From Bacteroidales bacterium (lineage in GTDB: Bacteria; Bacteroidota; Bacteroidia; Bacteroidales; UBA7960), in NCBI GenBank assembly GCA_007124575.1, contig SLEW01000002.1, positions 1 to 26,534 of the forward strand: 26,534 nucleotides of DNA, in the 5' to 3' direction. Below, piece by piece: positions 14,623-22,487 of this stretch (position 1 is its first letter; the number at the start of each line of letters is the position of its first letter). A program made the position numbers and the translations under genes. The notes beneath the pieces are model-generated. The model saw nothing but the letters and a program-made list of their open reading frames with translations, did no database searches and was not told the origin of the DNA.

Positions 14623-16674
14623 ATGACAGAAGACAAGACCAGAGAGATTATATATACGGTTAAAGACCGCTGCAAGGTATGCTATACATGTGTCAGGGAA
14701 TGCCCTGCCAAGGCCATAAAAATCATCAACGGCCAGGCAGAGATCATTTCCAGCAGATGTATCGCTTGCGGGAATTGCATACGGGTGTGCAGCCGCGACG
14801 CCAAGATGTTTGTCTTTTCAATAGACAAGGTGAAGACCTTGCTGCACAGCCATCAAAAAGTGGCTGCCATCGTTGCACCTTCCATTGCCGGTGAGTTTAC
14901 TGACATTAAAGACTACCGTCACTTTGTGGGAATGATAAAGGCCCTTGGTTTCGACTATGTGAACGAAGTGGCTTTTGGTGCTGAACTTATCGCAAGCAAA
15001 TACAAAGAACTCCTGGAATCCAAACCCGGAAGACCCCTCATATCTACAAGCTGCCCCTCTATCGTAAGCTATGTGGAAAAACACCACCCTCAGATTATTG
15101 ATTCCCTGGTTCCCGTGGTATCGCCAATGGTAGCCACAGCAAAAGTACTGAAGGAAAAACATGGCGACGATCTGCGTATTGTGTTTATAGGGCCCTGTAT
15201 TGCCAAAAAAGTGGAAGCTGAAGATAAGCAGTTTCAGGGTCTTATTGATGAGGTCATTTCTTTCCTGGAGTTGCGCAGAATGTTTGAAGAGAAAAAGCTT
15301 ACCGAAGAGAATGCTGAACCCCATGAATTTGACCCACCAGTGGCCGGTAAGGGTGCTATATTCCCTATAAGCGGGGGCATGTTGCAAACTGTAGACCTGG
15401 AAGAAGATTTTGTCAAAGGTGACATTATTGTGGCCGAAGGCCGGCACGACATCATCGAAGTACTGCGTGAATTTGAAGAAGGCTACCTGGAAGCCAAAAT
15501 GTTTGACCTCCTGCTTTGTAATGGCTGCATCAACGGCCCGGGTATGAGCCATAACCGGCAGTTCTTTTATAAAAGAAAGAACATATCCAACTTTGCAAAA
15601 AGAAGAAAAGATCTCATAGATCAGGATATGTGGCAGAAAGACCTGGAAACCTATCTGCAGCTAGAAATGAACAGAACATTTCAAGCCGATGATCAGCGAT
15701 TTACCGATCCACCTAATGAAGAAGAAATCCGTGAGGTGTTAAAACGTTTTGGGAAAAAAGAGCCAGAAGATGAGTTGAATTGCGGGGCATGTGGTTATGA
15801 TACCTGTTATGAACATGCTGTAGCCATCCTGCAAGGGTTAGCAGAATCAGAAATGTGCCTGCCTTATACCATAGACAAGCTGCATGAATATATCACGGAG
15901 CTGGATAAATCGAACCAAAAGCTGGCCTCTACGCAGGATGCTCTCAAGCAAAGCGAAAAGCTTGCATCCATGGGGCAACTGGCCGCAGGCATCGCACATG
16001 AAGTAAATAATCCGCTGGGGGTGGTGATCATGTATAGCCATATCCTGCTGGATGAGATGGATCCTTCATCACCGCTGTATCGCGACCTGAAAATGATCGT
16101 AGAGCAAGCCGACAGGTGTAAAAAAATCGTAGGCGGACTGCTCAACTTTGCCCGGAAGAGCAAGGTAAAGATTGATAAAGTAGACGTGAAAAAACTTATT
16201 AATGCCGGCCTGAAAACATTCGTGCTGCCCGAAAACGTGCATCTTGATATACGTATCAATACCCGCAACCCAGGCCTGGAATGTGACCATGACCAGATGG
16301 TGCAGGTCTTTTCCAATTTGTTTAAAAACGCAGTGGATGCCATGCCCGATGGCGGCAAGCTTAGTATCGTGGTAAGCGAAGAAGCGGGAAAAGACGGCCT
16401 GGCGATCAGTATAAGCGACTCTGGCACAGGAATTTCCAAAGAAAACCAGGAGAAAATGTTCGAACCCTTCTTTACGACAAAAGAAACAGGGCAGGGTACA
16501 GGCCTGGGACTTCCTATCATTTACGGCATCATCAAAATGCACAGCGGAAATATTAAAGTTGATTCAAATGACGATCCCGGGAAAGGTGCTACGGGAACCA
16601 CTTTTTACTTAAGCCTGCCCCGTAAGACTCCTGACAAGCATAAAACAACAAGCGAAGAAAAGCAGATTGGTTAA
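14623..16674 (+). CDS. [FeFe]-hydrogenase-domain sensor fused to histidine kinase
   Basis: This 683-residue protein joins an H-cluster-type sensor to a kinase. In order: two complete [4Fe-4S] motifs (C17-C27, C46-C56); an H-cluster domain with loop 1 STSCPS (C144, Ser143 at the shuttle-cysteine position), loop 2 GPCIAKK (C192) and loop 3 LCNGCINGPG (C299, C302); a four-cysteine Fe-S domain (C387, C390, C395, C412); a short coiled coil; a HisKA domain with H459 in GIAHEVNNPL; and a HATPase domain with N-box NLFKNAVDAM, G1 DSGTGI and G2 GTGLGL. Its first 410 residues are clearly paralogous to the PAS-linked protein at 7972. Such kinase-linked [FeFe] proteins are classed as putative H2 sensors. 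I chose the ATG at 14623; an in-frame TTG at 14599 overlapping the hydA stop is possible and adds 8 residues. The likely phosphate acceptors are the two receiver proteins downstream. Confidence 0.92.
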   Translation: MTEDKTREIIYTVKDRCKVCYTCVRECPAKAIKIINGQAEIISSRCIACGNCIRVCSRDAKMFVFSIDKVKTLLHSHQKVAAIVAPSIAGEFTDIKDYRHFVGMIKALGFDYVNEVAFGAELIASKYKELLESKPGRPLISTSCPSIVSYVEKHHPQIIDSLVPVVSPMVATAKVLKEKHGDDLRIVFIGPCIAKKVEAEDKQFQGLIDEVISFLELRRMFEEKKLTEENAEPHEFDPPVAGKGAIFPISGGMLQTVDLEEDFVKGDIIVAEGRHDIIEVLREFEEGYLEAKMFDLLLCNGCINGPGMSHNRQFFYKRKNISNFAKRRKDLIDQDMWQKDLETYLQLEMNRTFQADDQRFTDPPNEEEIREVLKRFGKKEPEDELNCGACGYDTCYEHAVAILQGLAESEMCLPYTIDKLHEYITELDKSNQKLASTQDALKQSEKLASMGQLAAGIAHEVNNPLGVVIMYSHILLDEMDPSSPLYRDLKMIVEQADRCKKIVGGLLNFARKSKVKIDKVDVKKLINAGLKTFVLPENVHLDIRINTRNPGLECDHDQMVQVFSNLFKNAVDAMPDGGKLSIVVSEEAGKDGLAISISDSGTGISKENQEKMFEPFFTTKETGQGTGLGLPIIYGIIKMHSGNIKVDSNDDPGKGATGTTFYLSLPRKTPDKHKTTSEEKQIG

Positions 16675-16694
16675 ACAATAAAACACCATATATT

Positions 16695-17093
16695 ATGCTG
16701 AAAAAAGAAAAAAAAACCATCCTGATTGTCGATGACGATGTCGACTATCTTTTTCAGATGAAAGAAGGAATTAAGGACATGGGTTTTGAAGTGATCACTG
16801 CCGGGACGCAAAAGGAGGCAGAAGACATCATAGAACGTACCCGTCCCGACCTCGCTATCCTTGATCTGATGATGGAAAACCAGGATACCGGTTTCATCCT
16901 GGGGCATAGGATTAAAAACACCTATCCGGATGTGCCTGTGATTATCGTGTCGGCCGTCACCGCGGAAACAGGAATGCTTTTCGATGTGACCACGGAAGAG
17001 GATCGCGACTGGATCAAGGCTGAGCTTTTCCTTGATAAGGGCATCAGGATGGATCAGTTGCATAAGGAGATCAAGAAGCTTCTAAAAATATAA
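16695..17093 (+). CDS. Single-domain response regulator (receiver only)
   Basis: This 132-residue protein is one receiver domain: acidic pair D13/D14 in IVDDDVD, phosphoacceptor D57 in LAILDLMM, S86 in IIVSA and K115 in FLDKG. An insertion-like loop (about 90-110, TGMLFDVTTEEDRDWIKAE) precedes the lysine strand. No output domain is present. It follows the H-cluster-linked kinase by 20 bases and precedes a receiver-kinase hybrid by 4 bases, so it could be the first acceptor in a phosphorelay or act by protein contact. The CheY-like fold is certain; its partner and output are inferred from position. Confidence 0.9.
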   Translation: MLKKEKKTILIVDDDVDYLFQMKEGIKDMGFEVITAGTQKEAEDIIERTRPDLAILDLMMENQDTGFILGHRIKNTYPDVPVIIVSAVTAETGMLFDVTTEEDRDWIKAELFLDKGIRMDQLHKEIKKLLKI

Positions 17094-17097
17094 TCCG

Positions 17098-18222
17098 ATG
17101 GAAAATCTTAAGCTTTTGGTTGTTGATGATGAGCCTGGTATTCGCAGCGGGGTGAGTCGCATCCTTGAAAATTATACAGTAAGCTTTCCTTTTATGGATG
17201 AAGATTATGGCTTTACTGTGGATGTAGCGGAAACAGGCGAAGAGGCGCTTGAGATCATCAAAAGCAAACCACTCGACATTATCCTGCTCGACAACAAGCT
17301 TCCTGGTATCCAGGGAGTGGAAGTGCTTGAATATATAAATCAGCAAAACATCGACGTGGTGGTGGTGATGATCACTTCGTATGCCTCTCTTGAACTCGCA
17401 GTGAAAGCTACCCGGCAGGGAGCCTACGATTTTGTACCCAAGCCATTCACACCAAAAGAGCTGCGTGCATCCGTGGAAACGATCACAAAACAGCTGTTCC
17501 TTCGCAGGATGACCCAGAAACTTAACACGGAAGGTCGCCAGGTGCGGTTTCAGTTTCTTTCTGTGCTTTCACATGAACTGAAGTCCCCGCTCAATGCGGT
17601 AGAAGGTTATCTTAAAATGATGCAGGACAAAAAATATGGCGAGCAGATCACCGAATACATGGAAATGATAGACCGTTCGCTGCACAGAGTAAAGGGCATG
17701 CGGAATCTTATAATGGATATGCTTGACTTTACCAAAATTGAAAGTGGCAAAAAACAGCGGAAAATCAAACCTTTGGATCTGTGTGACATTAGCCAGCAGT
17801 GCGTTGAGGCATTTCAGCCTCTTGCTATTCAAAAAGACGTGGACATTTATATCAATTGTAGTGAAAAGATCACCCTGGAAGCTGACAAGCAGGAAATTGA
17901 GATTATATGCAATAACCTGATATCCAATGCAATAAAATACAACAAAAATGGCGGCAGGGTGGATGTCAACCTCAATAAGGAAGAAGACAAGGTAATCCTA
18001 AGTGTAGAAGATACAGGCATAGGCATGGAGCCTGAAGACACCAAAACTCTTTTCGAAGATTTTGTCAGGATTAAAAGCGAACAGACAAAGGATATCACGG
18101 GTAGTGGACTTGGCCTGTCGATTGTGAAGAAGATTCTGGATATGTATGATGCCAGTATCTCCATTGACAGTGAGCCTGGTAAGGGCAGCTGCTTTACCGT
18201 GGTATTCAATAACCAGGCATGA
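17098..18222 (+). CDS. Receiver-histidine kinase hybrid protein
   Basis: This 374-residue soluble protein has an N-terminal receiver (D10, D11, phosphoacceptor D65 in LLDNKLPG, T93 and K115 in PKPF), a coiled linker, and a HisKA/HATPase kinase with H159 in LSHELKSPLNA, N-box NLISNAIKYN, G1 EDTGIGM and G2 GSGLGLSIV. The order receiver-first, kinase-second is typical of proteins that receive a phosphoryl group or signal and then regulate their own kinase. No membrane segment or DNA-binding domain is seen. It is 4 bases from the lone receiver gene and 39 bases from rex. With the H-cluster-linked kinase and the lone receiver it makes a three-protein signalling set whose final output is not encoded in this operon. 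Confidence 0.92.
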   Translation: MENLKLLVVDDEPGIRSGVSRILENYTVSFPFMDEDYGFTVDVAETGEEALEIIKSKPLDIILLDNKLPGIQGVEVLEYINQQNIDVVVVMITSYASLELAVKATRQGAYDFVPKPFTPKELRASVETITKQLFLRRMTQKLNTEGRQVRFQFLSVLSHELKSPLNAVEGYLKMMQDKKYGEQITEYMEMIDRSLHRVKGMRNLIMDMLDFTKIESGKKQRKIKPLDLCDISQQCVEAFQPLAIQKDVDIYINCSEKITLEADKQEIEIICNNLISNAIKYNKNGGRVDVNLNKEEDKVILSVEDTGIGMEPEDTKTLFEDFVRIKSEQTKDITGSGLGLSIVKKILDMYDASISIDSEPGKGSCFTVVFNNQA

Positions 18223-18261
18223 TTCAAAAAAATAATCAATAACAAGCATACAGGCAGAAAA

Positions 18262-18891
18262 ATGGGCAAAAACAAACCACAGGCGTTGCCGGGTAAAACG
18301 GTGGAAAGACTCAGCCAATACAGGCGGATACTATATAACAGCATCCGTGAGGGCAAAACCAACATTTACTCCCATGAGCTGGCCAAAATGATGAACCTCA
18401 CTCCTGTGCAGGTGCGCAGGGATTTAATGCTTATAGGTTATTCCGGAAGCCAGAGCAAAGGGTATGTTGTTAAAGACCTGGTGACCCTGATAGGCAAAAT
18501 CATCGACAGCGACAAAGGCCAAAGGATCATTGTGGTAGGGATGGGTAATCTGGGAAGGGCAATCACCAGCTATTTCAGCGGAAAGCGTGAAAAACTCTCT
18601 ATTGCGGCCGCATTCGACAACGATTTGCAGAAAACAGACCGCATCGTGGCCGGGATCCCTTGCTATCATATCAACCAGATAAAGGAATATGTAGAAAAAG
18701 AGGGTATCAGTATTGCCGTGCTGACCGTATCTCCCGAAGCCACCCATGATGTATCCAAAAAACTGCTGGAAGCAGGCATCAAAGGGATTTTAAACTACAC
18801 CTCTGTACCGCTTACCGTGCCGGAAGATGTTCACCTGGAAGAATATGATATTGTTACATCACTCGAAAAACTAGCTTATCTTGTAAAATGA
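18262..18891 (+). CDS. rex: Redox-sensing transcriptional repressor Rex
   Basis: This 209-residue protein is Rex, a repressor that binds DNA when NADH is low and releases it when the NADH/NAD+ ratio rises. The N-terminal winged helix covers about 10-75 (YRRILYNSIREGK, then LTPVQVRRDLMLIGYSG), the Rossmann nucleotide loop is VVGMGNLGRA (about 92-101), and the C-terminal segment holds NYTSVPLTVP and the final helix that swaps between subunits. Length and motifs are standard. Its stop codon overlaps the start of the RibF-like gene by 4 bases. Presence in the operon of an NAD(H)-linked hydrogenase fits self-regulation by cellular NADH, although no strong Rex operator was found upstream of hydC. 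Confidence 0.94.
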   Translation: MGKNKPQALPGKTVERLSQYRRILYNSIREGKTNIYSHELAKMMNLTPVQVRRDLMLIGYSGSQSKGYVVKDLVTLIGKIIDSDKGQRIIVVGMGNLGRAITSYFSGKREKLSIAAAFDNDLQKTDRIVAGIPCYHINQIKEYVEKEGISIAVLTVSPEATHDVSKKLLEAGIKGILNYTSVPLTVPEDVHLEEYDIVTSLEKLAYLVK

Positions 18892-19808
18892 AGGTATATT
18901 ATCATACCGCAGAAGCGGCAGGAAAGATAAAGAATGCAGTTGTTACCACAGGCTCCTTTGATGGTGTGCACGTAGGACATAAGTTGATAATAGACAGGCT
19001 TAATGAGATCGCTGATGACATCGGGGGCGAATCCGTGCTTATCACTTTTTATCCGCATCCGCGGAAAGTACTGTATCCCGATCAGCAAAGCCTGAAAATG
19101 ATTAACTCGCAGGAAGAAAAAATCGAGCTCCTTCGCAAGGCAGGCCTTAAAAACCTCATCATCATCCCCTTTTCTCTTGAATTTTCAAAGACAACTTCAA
19201 GAGATTTTGTAGTCAACATGCTCGTCGGCCATCTGGAGGCCCGTGTCATTGTCGTAGGACATAACCATCACTTTGGCTATGCCAGAAAGGGTGACTATAC
19301 ATACCTGCATCGCCTAAGCCGCGATGTGGGGTTTGGCGTGGAAGAAATCCCCCTGCAAATGATAGAAAATGAAACCGTTAGTTCTACGAAGATCAGGAAG
19401 GCACTGCAGGAAGGTTACATACAAAGAGCCAACGCTTACCTGGATCACCAATACATCATCAAAGGAAAACTTTATGATGGTCCTGTCTATTCCGGTATCA
19501 GCTCCCAACCCATGACAGGTATTGAAATTACTGCTGACGAGAAGCTTATCCCCCCACCTGGCATATATGCCACCAACCTGTTTTTGGAAGGCGAGTGGCT
19601 GAAAACCATGACATACATCTCCTATGTAGGTAACGGACAGCCCAGGGTGGAAAGCATGTTTATTTACGATGATGTGCGCGTCACAAACAAATCCGGTACC
19701 CTCTATTTTTACAAGCGTGTAATGGAGGGAGATCCGGCCGGAAATGGTTCAATGGATCAGAACATGATGAGTCAAGCCAGGGAAATGGTGGAAGACCTGA
19801 TCTACTAA
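18888..19808 (+). CDS. ribF: RibF-like FAD synthetase with degenerate riboflavin kinase domain
   Basis: This 306-residue protein matches RibF in length. The N-terminal FMN adenylyltransferase domain is well preserved: TGSFDGVHVGHK (21-32), FYPHPRKVL (54-62), VVGHNHHFG (122-130) and SSTKIRKAL (165-173). The C-terminal half (about 187-306), which should be the riboflavin kinase, is recognisable mainly by GIYATNLF (225-232) and by VESMFIYDD (254-262), where the catalytic glutamate is expected (E255). The kinase motif GFPTAN is missing; the aligned stretch is SSQPMTGIEI (205-214), and the later NIGxxPT motif is not recognisable. The protein may make FAD from FMN but not FMN from riboflavin, or the kinase may be highly diverged. 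The gene overlaps rex by 4 bases and precedes a hydrolase gene by 22 bases. Confidence 0.88.
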   Translation: MKVYYHTAEAAGKIKNAVVTTGSFDGVHVGHKLIIDRLNEIADDIGGESVLITFYPHPRKVLYPDQQSLKMINSQEEKIELLRKAGLKNLIIIPFSLEFSKTTSRDFVVNMLVGHLEARVIVVGHNHHFGYARKGDYTYLHRLSRDVGFGVEEIPLQMIENETVSSTKIRKALQEGYIQRANAYLDHQYIIKGKLYDGPVYSGISSQPMTGIEITADEKLIPPPGIYATNLFLEGEWLKTMTYISYVGNGQPRVESMFIYDDVRVTNKSGTLYFYKRVMEGDPAGNGSMDQNMMSQAREMVEDLIY

Positions 19809-19830
19809 TGCAAGAAAATCTGGTACTATC

Positions 19831-20610
19831 ATGGTTGATAAAAAAAACATGACCATCACTTTTTTAGGAACAGGGACATCCACAGGTGTTCCGGTTGTGG
19901 CTTGCAACTGCCAGGTATGTACCAGTTCAGATCCGCACGATCAAAGACTGAGAACGTCTGTGATGCTCTCGCTGAACGGACATCACTATGTGATTGATTG
20001 TGGCCCTGACTTCCGATACCAGATGATACGGGAAAAAGTGGATGATATTTCCGCCATTCTTTTTACCCATGGCCATCGCGACCATATTGCCGGCCTCGAC
20101 GATGTACGTGCGTTCAATTATGTGCTCAATAAAACGGTAGATATCTATGCCACCGAAAGGGTGATTGACTCCATTAATAAAGAGTTTCCATACATTTTGA
20201 AGGAAAAACGCTTTTTTGGTGCCCCACAGCTTCATTTTCACATCATCGAAAATAAGCCATTTACAATAAACGGTACGCTATTCAAGCCTGTGGAAGTCCT
20301 GCATCATAAAATGCCGGTGCTGGGTTTCCGGGTAGGTGATTTTACCTATATTACAGATGCAAGTTATATCTCTGATGAAGAAAAAGAGAAGATAAAAGGA
20401 AGCAAGGTGCTGGTAATTAATGCGCTGCGTAAATCCAAACATATTTCTCACTTCTCTCTTGATGAAGCCCTGCAGGTGATTGAAGAGGTAAAGCCAGAAA
20501 AGGCATGGATTACACATCTTAGCCACTTCATAGGAATGCATGAGGATATCAATCGCTCCCTTCCCGGCCATGTTGCCCTTGCCTATGACGGCCTGCAAAT
20601 ACAGCTTTAA
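19831..20610 (+). CDS. PhnP-like metallo-beta-lactamase-fold hydrolase
   Basis: This 259-residue protein is a metallo-beta-lactamase-fold phosphodiesterase-like enzyme. The metal site is visible as THGHRDH near residue 75, with DCGPDFR before it, TDAS around 178 and a late THLSH histidine motif. The N-terminal GTGTSTGVPVVACNCQVC motif carries three closely spaced cysteines like the extra structural zinc site of PhnP, a phosphoribosyl cyclic phosphodiesterase. No phosphonate genes are nearby, so the substrate is unknown, and broadly similar proteins are common in Bacteroidota. It ends the rightward operon: a hairpin with a T tract follows at 20675. A second ATG 6 codons in (19849) is an equally good start. 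Confidence 0.87.
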   Translation: MVDKKNMTITFLGTGTSTGVPVVACNCQVCTSSDPHDQRLRTSVMLSLNGHHYVIDCGPDFRYQMIREKVDDISAILFTHGHRDHIAGLDDVRAFNYVLNKTVDIYATERVIDSINKEFPYILKEKRFFGAPQLHFHIIENKPFTINGTLFKPVEVLHHKMPVLGFRVGDFTYITDASYISDEEKEKIKGSKVLVINALRKSKHISHFSLDEALQVIEEVKPEKAWITHLSHFIGMHEDINRSLPGHVALAYDGLQIQL

Positions 20611-20674
20611 TCCCATAGAAAACCAACAACGCGATCAGCAGCCCCGTTTATCAGACTGTTGTATCTGGTAATTG

Positions 20675-20701
20675 AGCATTTAAATTATTTTAATGCTTTT
20701 T
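20675..20701 (+). terminator. Rho-independent-type terminator after the hydCBA-to-hydrolase operon
   Basis: AGCATTTAAA (20675-20684), loop TTA, then TTTTAATGCT (20688-20697) pair at 9 of 10 positions and run into a T tract ending at 20701. The stem is AT-rich and so weak, but it sits 65 bases after the last gene of the operon and just before the hydG promoter box, the expected place for a terminator. Confidence 0.5.
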
Positions 20702-20736
20702 CTGTTTAAACATGCCTGCAGGTATGGAAAATTCCG

Positions 20737-20744
20737 TATTTTTG
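20737..20744 (+). promoter_or_regulatory. Candidate minus-7 promoter box for hydG
   Basis: TATTTTTG is an exact match to the Bacteroidota minus-7 consensus TAnnTTTG. It lies 26 bases before the hydG ATG, giving a leader of about 20 bases. No minus-33 TTTG is found at the standard distance. With the upstream hairpin it marks hydG as the head of a separate transcription unit. Confidence 0.45.
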
Positions 20745-20770
20745 TAATATCTATAGAAAATGTTTAAATA

Positions 20771-22198
20771 ATGATATATCACCCGCAAACATACCGTATT
20801 CCTGATAAAAGGATGCAGCCCTTCATTGATGCTGATGAGATTTGGGGCTTCATTAACGACGTGAAACCGGATAAGCAGCGTGTGAGGGATGTGATACAAG
20901 CGTCATTGGATAAAAAACGCCTCTCGCTTGAAGAAACAGCTGTATTGATCAATGCTGATGATCCTGATCTGATTGAAGAAATAAAAGAGGGAGCCAGGAC
21001 TCTGAAAGAAAAGGTCTACGGGGAACGCATTGTGTTGTTTGCCCCGCTTTATGTAGGCGACTTATGCACAAACAATTGCCAGTACTGTGGCTTCAGGGCA
21101 TCCAACAAAGAAGTGCAACGCATCACGCTTAATAAACAGGAACTCATTGTTGAAACCAAGGCATTGATTGATCAGGGTCATAAGCGGCTCATTCTTGTTT
21201 ACGGCGAACACCCCAAATATTCGGCTGACTTTATTTCTGAGACAGTAGACATTGTATATGGGGTGAAGCATAAAAACGGGGAGATCCGACGGGTGAACAT
21301 CAACGCAGCACCTTTTGACATTCCCGGATTCCGTAAGATTAAAGAGTCCGGGATCGGTACCTTTCAGATATTCCAGGAAACCTATCACGAGCCCACCTAT
21401 ATGCGTGTGCATCTGGGGGGTATTAAGAGGAATTACGATTGGCGTCTTACATCGTTAGATCGTGCTCAGGAAGCCGGGATCGACGATGTAGGGATAGGAG
21501 CACTGTTTGGTCTTTACGACTGGCGCTTCGAAGTTTTAGGCCTGGTAAGACATGTGAATCATTTTGAGGCCGTGTATAATGTCGGTCCGCATACCATCTC
21601 TTTCCCAAGGATACAGAACGCCATGTCACTCGACATAGACAAAAAGCACCTGGTGACTGATGAAGAATTTGTGCGCCTTGTATCCATCCTGCGTCTCGCC
21701 GTACCTTATACCGGAATGATCCTCACCGCCAGAGAGCCCTCCCACATACGTGATCAGGTGTTGCGTTTCGGTGTATCACAAATCGATGGCGGAACTAACC
21801 TGGAGCTCGGAGGCTACTCCAAAGGCAAAAATGAAGCACAAGACCTGAGTAAGGGCCAGTTTCAGATCAACGACAATCGCTCCCTGAGTGAAATCATGGA
21901 TGAGTTGATAAACAGAGGATACATACCGTCTTTCTGTACCGCCTGCTATCGACTGGGGCGAACAGGAGAGCACTTTATGGAGTTTTCGGTTCCCGGATTT
22001 ATCAAAAGATATTGTACCCCAAATGCCATGCTCACACTGGCAGAATATCTGGAAGACTATGCCTCAGAAGAAACAAAAAAAGCCGGATATAACCTGATTG
22101 ACAACAAAATTAAAGAGCTGGAACAGGAGCAAAAGACAGAAAAGCTTAAAGAAAAAATTGATAAAGTTAAGTCCGGACAACGAGATCTATATTTTTAA
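20771..22198 (+). CDS. hydG: [FeFe]-hydrogenase maturase HydG (tyrosine lyase)
   Basis: This 475-residue protein is HydG, the radical-SAM tyrosine lyase that supplies CO and cyanide on an iron-cysteine complex for the H-cluster. The radical-SAM motif CTNNCQYC gives C99, C103 and C106. The C-terminal auxiliary cluster motif, present in HydG but not in the related ThiH, is CTACYRLGRTGEHF followed by C415 in RYCTPNA (C389, C392, C415). Length is normal for the family, with a charged tail (about 440-475). The two further dedicated maturases, HydE and HydF, are not in the window and must be elsewhere in the genome. The gene heads a unit with the tandem small TM1266-family genes. Confidence 0.95.
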   Translation: MIYHPQTYRIPDKRMQPFIDADEIWGFINDVKPDKQRVRDVIQASLDKKRLSLEETAVLINADDPDLIEEIKEGARTLKEKVYGERIVLFAPLYVGDLCTNNCQYCGFRASNKEVQRITLNKQELIVETKALIDQGHKRLILVYGEHPKYSADFISETVDIVYGVKHKNGEIRRVNINAAPFDIPGFRKIKESGIGTFQIFQETYHEPTYMRVHLGGIKRNYDWRLTSLDRAQEAGIDDVGIGALFGLYDWRFEVLGLVRHVNHFEAVYNVGPHTISFPRIQNAMSLDIDKKHLVTDEEFVRLVSILRLAVPYTGMILTAREPSHIRDQVLRFGVSQIDGGTNLELGGYSKGKNEAQDLSKGQFQINDNRSLSEIMDELINRGYIPSFCTACYRLGRTGEHFMEFSVPGFIKRYCTPNAMLTLAEYLEDYASEETKKAGYNLIDNKIKELEQEQKTEKLKEKIDKVKSGQRDLYF

Positions 22199-22209
22199 AT
22201 TCAGGAATT

Positions 22210-22476
22210 ATGCAACAGACCATGGTTCTCGGCATTTTGGTGTTTGACCGCATCAAAGAGGCCGGCAAAACACAAGAAGTACTTACCAGGCATGCTGATG
22301 TAATCCGCACAAGACTTGGATTTCATGAACTATCCGATAATATTTGCAGCCGTGTTGGTACAATCCTGCTGATATTGCAGGGAAAACCCGAAAAATGGGA
22401 GAGACTGCGTGAAGAACTCGCAAAGGTCGGCGGTATTGAAATAAAAGAAATGAAGTTCGAGCACATGTTCAAGTAA
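22210..22476 (+). CDS. TM1266-family iron-only hydrogenase system regulator, copy 1
   Basis: This 88-residue protein belongs to the small ACT/NikR-C-like family annotated as the iron-only hydrogenase system regulator (TM1266). It shows the strand ILVFDR, a central VIRTRLGFHEL and a C-terminal GGIEIKEMKF strand. It has one cysteine (in NICSRVG). The usual context is next to hydrogenase maturation genes, as here, 11 bases after hydG. The mode of action of the family is not established: its ACT-like fold suggests ligand binding and oligomerisation, and no DNA-binding domain is visible. It is clearly a diverged copy of the next gene. Confidence 0.82.
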   Translation: MQQTMVLGILVFDRIKEAGKTQEVLTRHADVIRTRLGFHELSDNICSRVGTILLILQGKPEKWERLREELAKVGGIEIKEMKFEHMFK

Positions 22477-22487
22477 ACCATGATATC

